This document shows positions 5,776 to 10,955 of a DNA stretch of 10,955 nucleotides, piece after piece (positions within the stretch are counted from its first letter, which is position 1; each line of letters opens with the position of its first letter). A program made the translations under genes and the position numbers. Origin of the DNA: DATLGB01 sp035540675 (GTDB taxonomy: Bacteria > Actinomycetota > Thermoleophilia > Solirubrobacterales > Solirubrobacteraceae). The notes beneath the pieces are model-generated. The model was not told the origin of the DNA. It worked only from the letters and a program-made list of their open reading frames with translations, and did no database searches. The stretch lies in contig DATLGB010000177.1 of assembly GCA_035540675.1 (NCBI GenBank), positions 1-10,955 of the forward strand. The letters are read 5' to 3'.

Positions 5776-6714
5776 CCCGCCGCGCAGCTCCGCCAGGCGC
5801 GGCGGGGCTGCGCCCGGGCGCTCGCACGTCCGCGCCGCCACGCGGCACGCGAACGCGACCGCCTCCGTGACGGCGCCCTCGTCGCGCAGGTCGGGCCGGC
5901 CGAGACGTCGCTCGCACCACCAGGCGACGAACGCGCCCCCGAACGCGTCGCCCGCGCCGATCGTGTCCACCACCGCCGCGGCGGGCGCGGGGACGTCGAC
6001 GGCACCGCCGCCCGCCGGCAGCGCCGTCGCCCCCGCGGCGCCGCGCGTGAGCAGCACCAGCGTCGCGCCGGCTCCGAGCAGCGCGCGCGCCGTCCGGGCC
6101 GGCGGCGCCCCCGGGTCGAGCCAGGCGAGGTCGTCGTCGCTGGCCTTGACGACGTGCGCGCGGGCCGCGACCCGCCGCAGGCGCGCGCGGTAGGCGGCCG
6201 GGTCGGGCGCCGCCGCGGGGCGGCAGTTGAGGTCGGCCACCACCAGCGCGTGGTCGCGCAGCGCGTCGACGGTCGCCTCGACGGCCTGCGCGAGCGGCTC
6301 CAGCGCGAGGCCGAGGCTGCCGACGTGCAGCGCGACGACCCCCGCCGGCAGCGCTGCCAGCGCCGCCTCCGGGCGCAGGCCCACCGCGGCCGTGCCGGCT
6401 GCGTAGAAGCGGTAGCCGGCCGCGCCGGCCGCGTCGAGCTCGGCCAGCGCCAGCGTCGTGGGCTCGGCGGTGGTCACGACGGCGCCCGTGTCGACGCCGT
6501 CGGCTCGCAGCAGCGCCTCGTGCTCGCGGCCGAAGCGGTCGTCGGACAGGCGCCCGAGGAACGTCACCGGCTGCTCGAGGCGCGCGATCGTGCGGGCGGC
6601 GTTGAACGGGCCGCCACCCGGATGCGGCACGAGCACGCCGTCCGCCCCCGGGACGAGGTCGACGAGCGCCTCGCCGGCGACGACGATCACGTGGCGGCCC
6701 CGCGCTTGCGCCAC
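5773..6714 (-). CDS. PfkB-family carbohydrate kinase (fructokinase/ribokinase-like)
   Basis: The 313-residue product is a ribokinase-fold sugar kinase that would transfer phosphate from ATP to a sugar hydroxyl in the cytoplasm. The N-terminal substrate motif GGGPFNAA (33-40) and the C-terminal PfkB signature DTIGAGDAFGGAF (from 250) are intact, with Asp256 as the expected catalytic base. VVKASDDDLAWL in the middle is the usual 'K-x-N/S-x-x-E/D' region. The N-terminus VVAGEALVDLVP resembles bacterial fructokinases more than adenosine or 1-phosphofructokinases, but the sugar cannot be fixed. GTG at 6714 is used as start; GTG at codon 9 (6690), directly before the first strand, is a real alternative, and neither has a clear Shine-Dalgarno. 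It follows the ABC ATPase stop after 16 bases on the same strand and is probably the last gene of that operon, phosphorylating the imported sugar or a product of it. Confidence 0.93.
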   Translation of the reverse strand: MAQARGRHVIVVAGEALVDLVPGADGVLVPHPGGGPFNAARTIARLEQPVTFLGRLSDDRFGREHEALLRADGVDTGAVVTTAEPTTLALAELDAAGAAGYRFYAAGTAAVGLRPEAALAALPAGVVALHVGSLGLALEPLAQAVEATVDALRDHALVVADLNCRPAAAPDPAAYRARLRRVAARAHVVKASDDDLAWLDPGAPPARTARALLGAGATLVLLTRGAAGATALPAGGGAVDVPAPAAAVVDTIGAGDAFGGAFVAWWCERRLGRPDLRDEGAVTEAVAFACRVAARTCERPGAAPPRLAELRGG

Positions 6715-6730
6715 GGGGCCGCCACGGCGA

Positions 6731-7909
<1,179 letters not shown>

Positions 7910-7921
7910 GCACCTTGCCTC

Positions 7922-8812
7922 CTAGCCCTTCACCGCGCCGGCGGTGAGCCCGGCGACGATCCGCTTCTGGAACAACAGGACCATCACGATCAGCGGGATC
8001 GAGATCACGACCGACGCCGCCGAGATCGTCCCGAGCGGCACCTCGTACTGCACCGATCCCGTGAAGAACGCGATCGACGCCGGCACCGTGCGCGCGTCCT
8101 GCGACGAGGTGAGCGTGATCGCGAACAGGAACTCGTTCCAGGCCGCGATGAACGTCAGGATCGCCGCCGTCGCCATGCCTGGCGCCGCGAGCGGGATGAC
8201 GATCTTGTAGAAGGCCTGGAACCGCGTCGCGCCGTCGACCAGCGCCGCCTCCTCGAGGTCCTTCGGGATCTCGCGGAAGAACGACGTGAGCACGTAGATC
8301 GTCAGCGGCAGTGCGAACGTCAGGTACGGGATGATGAGCCCGATCAGCGTGTCGAACAGCCGGATGTCGGTCCACAGCTTGAACAGCGGCGCCGCGATGG
8401 CGATGCCCGGGAACGTGCTGACCGACAGCACGATCGCCAGGATCCAGAACTTCCCGCGCACCTTCAGGCGCGCGAGCGCGTAGGCCGCGAACGACCCGAT
8501 CACCAGCGACAGGAACGTCGTCGTCAGCGCCACGATGGCCGAGTTCTTCAAGCCGTTCGTGAAGTCCGAGTTCTGGAAGATCGACTCGTAGTTGCGCAGC
8601 GTGGGGTTGGGCGGCACCAGGTCCGCGCTGGACAGGTCGGGCCCGCTCTTGAGCGAGATGTTGAGCATCCAGTAGAACGGGAACAGGCAGAAGACGACGA
8701 TCCCGACCACGGCGAGCCACAGCCACCACGGGGTCCGCGGCCCCCTGACCGCCTTCGCCTTGGTGGTCTCGCGCGCCGCGACCCGGGTCTGGGGAATGGA
8801 CGAGGCTTCCAT
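7922..8812 (-). CDS. Carbohydrate ABC transporter permease 2 (MalG/SugB type)
   Basis: This 296-residue integral membrane protein has about six transmembrane segments. The first lies near residues 30-52 (WWLWLAVVGIVVFCLFPFYW). The cytoplasmic coupling loop has the binding-protein-dependent transport motif EAALVDGATRF starting at residue 188, with KIVIPLAAPG after it. The C-terminus QKRIVAGLTAGAVKG is nearly the same as what I recall for SugB and is typical of the MalG branch. It forms the channel with permease 1. ATG 8812 lies 4 bases after the permease 1 stop, and GGAGGA sits about 8-9 bases upstream inside the end of that gene. Its own TAG lies inside the Shine-Dalgarno region of the ATPase gene. 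Confidence 0.95.
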   Translation of the reverse strand: MEASSIPQTRVAARETTKAKAVRGPRTPWWLWLAVVGIVVFCLFPFYWMLNISLKSGPDLSSADLVPPNPTLRNYESIFQNSDFTNGLKNSAIVALTTTFLSLVIGSFAAYALARLKVRGKFWILAIVLSVSTFPGIAIAAPLFKLWTDIRLFDTLIGLIIPYLTFALPLTIYVLTSFFREIPKDLEEAALVDGATRFQAFYKIVIPLAAPGMATAAILTFIAAWNEFLFAITLTSSQDARTVPASIAFFTGSVQYEVPLGTISAASVVISIPLIVMVLLFQKRIVAGLTAGAVKG

Positions 8813-8816
8813 CGGC

Positions 8817-9743
8817 TCAGTCCTCCGTCAGGGCCTTGATGTTGCCGCCCACGAAGCGGATGTACAGCAGCGACACCGCCATCACGATCACGAACGTCAG
8901 CACCGACAGCGCGGAGCCGAGCCCGATGATCTGGTTCTGCTGGAGCTCCTGGTAGGCCAGCAGCGACAGCGTGTTCGTGCCCTGAGCGCCCTTGGTGAGC
9001 ACGAAGGGCAGGTCGAAGATCCGCAGCGCGTCGAGCGTGCGGAAGATCAGCGCCACGAGGATCGCCGGCTTGAGCAGCGGCAGCGTGATGCGCGTGAAGC
9101 GCTGCCACGCCTTGGCGCCGTCGACCTTGGCGGCCTCGTAGAGCTCGTTCGGGATGACCTGCAGGCCGGCGAGGATGAGCAGCGCCATGAACGGCGCCGT
9201 CTTCCAGACGTCGGCGACGATCATCACGATCAGCGCGTACGGCCGCTCGCCGAGCCAGACGATGTCCTGCCCGATGCCGACCGTCTCGAGCACCGAGGGG
9301 ACGAGCCCCAGCGGCGCCTCGAACATCGTGCGCCACATGATCGCGGTGACGACCGTCAGCACGGCCCACGGGACCAGGATGACCGTACGCAGGACGCCCT
9401 GGCCGCGGAAGGCGGCGTGCATCGCCAGCGCCATGCCGAGGCCGATGATGGTCTCGAAGACGACGCTGAACAGCGTGAAGACGAAGGTCGTGCGGAAGGC
9501 GGCCCAGAACGCGCTCGACTGCAGCGCGTCTGCGTAGTTGCCGCCGAGGTCCCAGCGCTTCAGGCCGGGGTTGACGACGGAGTAGTCGTGCAGCGAGAGC
9601 CAGATCGCGTACAGGATCGGATACGCCGCCACCAGTGCGATCAGCAGCAGGGACGGCGCGAGCATGTACTGGGCGAGGCGGCGCTCTCCGATGCCCTTCG
9701 AGCGCCGCCCCGAACCAGTCAGCCGTGCGGTGGCGGCTTCCAT
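8817..9743 (-). CDS. Carbohydrate ABC transporter permease 1 (MalF/SugA type)
   Basis: This 308-residue integral membrane permease has an N-terminal cytoplasmic tail, then ERRLAQYMLAPSLLLIALVA, the classic first helix of SugA/UgpA-like subunits. About six membrane segments are present. The coupling-loop motif EAAKVDGAKAWQRFTRITLP (203-222) is intact, and RTLDALRIFDLPFVLT follows, a stretch well conserved in sugar permeases of this group. It pairs with permease 2 to make the membrane pore. The ATG at 9743 begins 8 bases after the stop of the solute-binding protein gene. No good Shine-Dalgarno precedes it, so translation is probably coupled to the upstream gene. Confidence 0.95.
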   Translation of the reverse strand: MEAATARLTGSGRRSKGIGERRLAQYMLAPSLLLIALVAAYPILYAIWLSLHDYSVVNPGLKRWDLGGNYADALQSSAFWAAFRTTFVFTLFSVVFETIIGLGMALAMHAAFRGQGVLRTVILVPWAVLTVVTAIMWRTMFEAPLGLVPSVLETVGIGQDIVWLGERPYALIVMIVADVWKTAPFMALLILAGLQVIPNELYEAAKVDGAKAWQRFTRITLPLLKPAILVALIFRTLDALRIFDLPFVLTKGAQGTNTLSLLAYQELQQNQIIGLGSALSVLTFVIVMAVSLLYIRFVGGNIKALTED

Positions 9744-9751
9744 TGCCGTGT

Positions 9752-10954
9752 CTAGAAGGTCTGGAGGGCCTTGTTGAGGTCCGAATCCGCCTTCTCGAGC
9801 GCCTCCTGCGGCGTCATGTCACCCGACAGCGCCGCGTTGACGTTCTTGTAGATCGCCGCCGACACCAGCGAGTAGACCGGCGACACCGGCCGCGACTTGG
9901 CCTGCTCGATCGCCTGCCGGAGCTGGTCGGAGAACGGGATCGCCTCCTTGACCTCGGCGTCCTCGTAGGTCTCGTGCAGGACCGGCGACTTCGAGTACTT
10001 GACGGCGTTGTTCTTCATGACCTCGGCCGACGTCATGTAGTCGATGAACTTCAGCGTGGCATCGGGGTTCTTGGAGAACGCCGAGATGACCATGTTGTGG
10101 CCGCCGAGGATGCCGGCCGTGCCGCCGCCCTCGAAGGGCGGGTAGGGCATGACCTTGAACTTGCCCTTGATCTTCTTGGCCTTGGTGCCGAGCGCGTAAG
10201 CGTAGGGCCAGTTGCGCATGAAGGCGGCGCGGCCGGCCTCGAAGGCCTGGCGGGCGGGCTCCTCCATGTACGTGGTGACCGCCTTCGGCGCGGCGCCGTT
10301 CTCGATGCCGTCGACCATGAACTGCAGCGCCTTGAGGTTCTCGGGGCTGTTGATCTCCGACTTCGTGCCGTCGTCGGAGAGCACCTTGCCGCCGGCGGCG
10401 AACGCCATCTCGAGGAAGTTGACGGTCAGCCCCTCGTAGGCGGCGCCCTGGTAGACGAAGCCCTTCGGGTCGGAGGTCTTGGCCGTCTCGTAGACCTCCT
10501 GCCAGGTCTGCGGCTCCTGCTTGATCGCGTCCGTGCGGTAGTACAGGAAGCCGGAGTCGGTCACGCGCGGGGCGCCCCAGACCTTGCCGTCGTAGGTGAC
10601 GGTCTCCAGCGTGGACTCGATGAACTCGTCGCGACGCGTGTCGATGTACTCCGTCATGTCGAGCAGCCACTTCTGGTTGGCGAACTCCGCCGTCCAGATC
10701 ACGTCGGCCTCGAAGCCGTCGCAGTCGCCCGACTTCGCCCGCTGGCGCTGGATGAACTGGTTGCGCTGCTCGTCGGCGGACTCCGGGAACTCGAGCAGCT
10801 TGACCTTGATGTCCGGGTTCTCCTTGTTGAAGTTCTCGATGCCCTCCTTGAGGTCACCCGACGTGTCCTTGCCGGCGCAGTAGGTGACGTCGCCCTTGGC
10901 GTTCTCCAGCCCCGCGACCTCGACGGCCTTCGCGCCCTTCGTGGCGCCGGTCTC
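9752..10954 (-). CDS. Sugar ABC transporter extracellular solute-binding protein (family 1), N-terminus cut by right edge
   Basis: The frame is open from the right window edge to TAG at 9754-9752, giving 400 visible residues. The signal peptide, probable lipobox and true start lie outside. The visible start (ETGATKGAKAVEVAG) looks like the flexible linker after a lipoprotein signal. The domain then follows with VTYCAGKDTSGDL, NPDIKVKLLEFP and EADVIWTAEFANQKWL (82-97), a hallmark of cluster B sugar-binding proteins of the LpqY/ThuE/MalE kind. Later motifs include APRVTDSGFLYYRTD, an EEPARQAFEAGRAAFMRNWP region and a C-terminal RPVSPVYSLVSAAI stretch. Cys26 and Cys78 of the visible part could form a disulfide. 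It would bind the sugar outside the membrane and deliver it to the permeases. The GTG at 10702 is an internal valine, not the start. The ligand is unknown; a disaccharide such as trehalose is a guess from LpqY resemblance. Confidence 0.95.
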   Translation of the reverse strand, partial: ETGATKGAKAVEVAGLENAKGDVTYCAGKDTSGDLKEGIENFNKENPDIKVKLLEFPESADEQRNQFIQRQRAKSGDCDGFEADVIWTAEFANQKWLLDMTEYIDTRRDEFIESTLETVTYDGKVWGAPRVTDSGFLYYRTDAIKQEPQTWQEVYETAKTSDPKGFVYQGAAYEGLTVNFLEMAFAAGGKVLSDDGTKSEINSPENLKALQFMVDGIENGAAPKAVTTYMEEPARQAFEAGRAAFMRNWPYAYALGTKAKKIKGKFKVMPYPPFEGGGTAGILGGHNMVISAFSKNPDATLKFIDYMTSAEVMKNNAVKYSKSPVLHETYEDAEVKEAIPFSDQLRQAIEQAKSRPVSPVYSLVSAAIYKNVNAALSGDMTPQEALEKADSDLNKALQTF

Positions 10955-10955
10955 C

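Overview
The window is very GC-rich, densely packed, accessory-poor bacterial chromosome. Strong G/C bias at third codon positions produces long antisense shadow frames. The gene content and protein flavour (rpsA next to coaE, a LpqY/SugABC-like sugar importer, a DUF559/AbiEi-type N-terminal domain, frequent GTG starts, few Shine-Dalgarno sequences) suggest an actinobacterium, probably of the Thermoleophilia/Solirubrobacterales type. That placement is inference; there is no rRNA or other firm taxonomic marker.

Layout: (1) 1-411, minus: the N-terminal 137 codons of an AbiEi-antitoxin-like/DUF559-family protein, running off the left edge. A perfect 14-bp inverted repeat encloses its ribosome binding site and start codon. 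(2) 477-1643, minus: an FAD-dependent oxidoreductase of the geranylgeranyl-reductase/lycopene-cyclase-like superfamily. (3) 1644-1708: a 65-bp divergent intergenic region with a -10-like hexamer on each strand close to the two start codons. (4) 1709-5522, plus: a tightly packed run of rpsA (ribosomal protein S1), coaE (dephospho-CoA kinase), a membrane-anchored lytic transglycosylase and an MFS transporter. The last two junctions are 4-base GTGA stop/start overlaps. (5) 5571-5765, plus: a possible 64-residue small protein. Its stop codon and the convergent stop of the next gene share a 13-bp palindrome. (6) 5773-10954, minus: a carbohydrate ABC importer operon, transcribed as solute-binding protein (N-terminus beyond the right edge), permease 1, permease 2, ATPase, PfkB sugar kinase.

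How the genes work together: the ABC operon would capture a sugar outside the cell, import it through the MalF/MalG-type channel powered by the SugC/UgpC-type ATPase, and probably phosphorylate it or a breakdown product with the PfkB kinase. The rpsA-coaE run combines translation, coenzyme A synthesis and peptidoglycan turnover, and looks like one translationally coupled transcription unit.

No CRISPR array, phage, insertion sequence, tRNA, rRNA or recognisable new multi-gene system was seen. The most interesting structure is the start-codon hairpin at 399-441. The remaining observations are modest.
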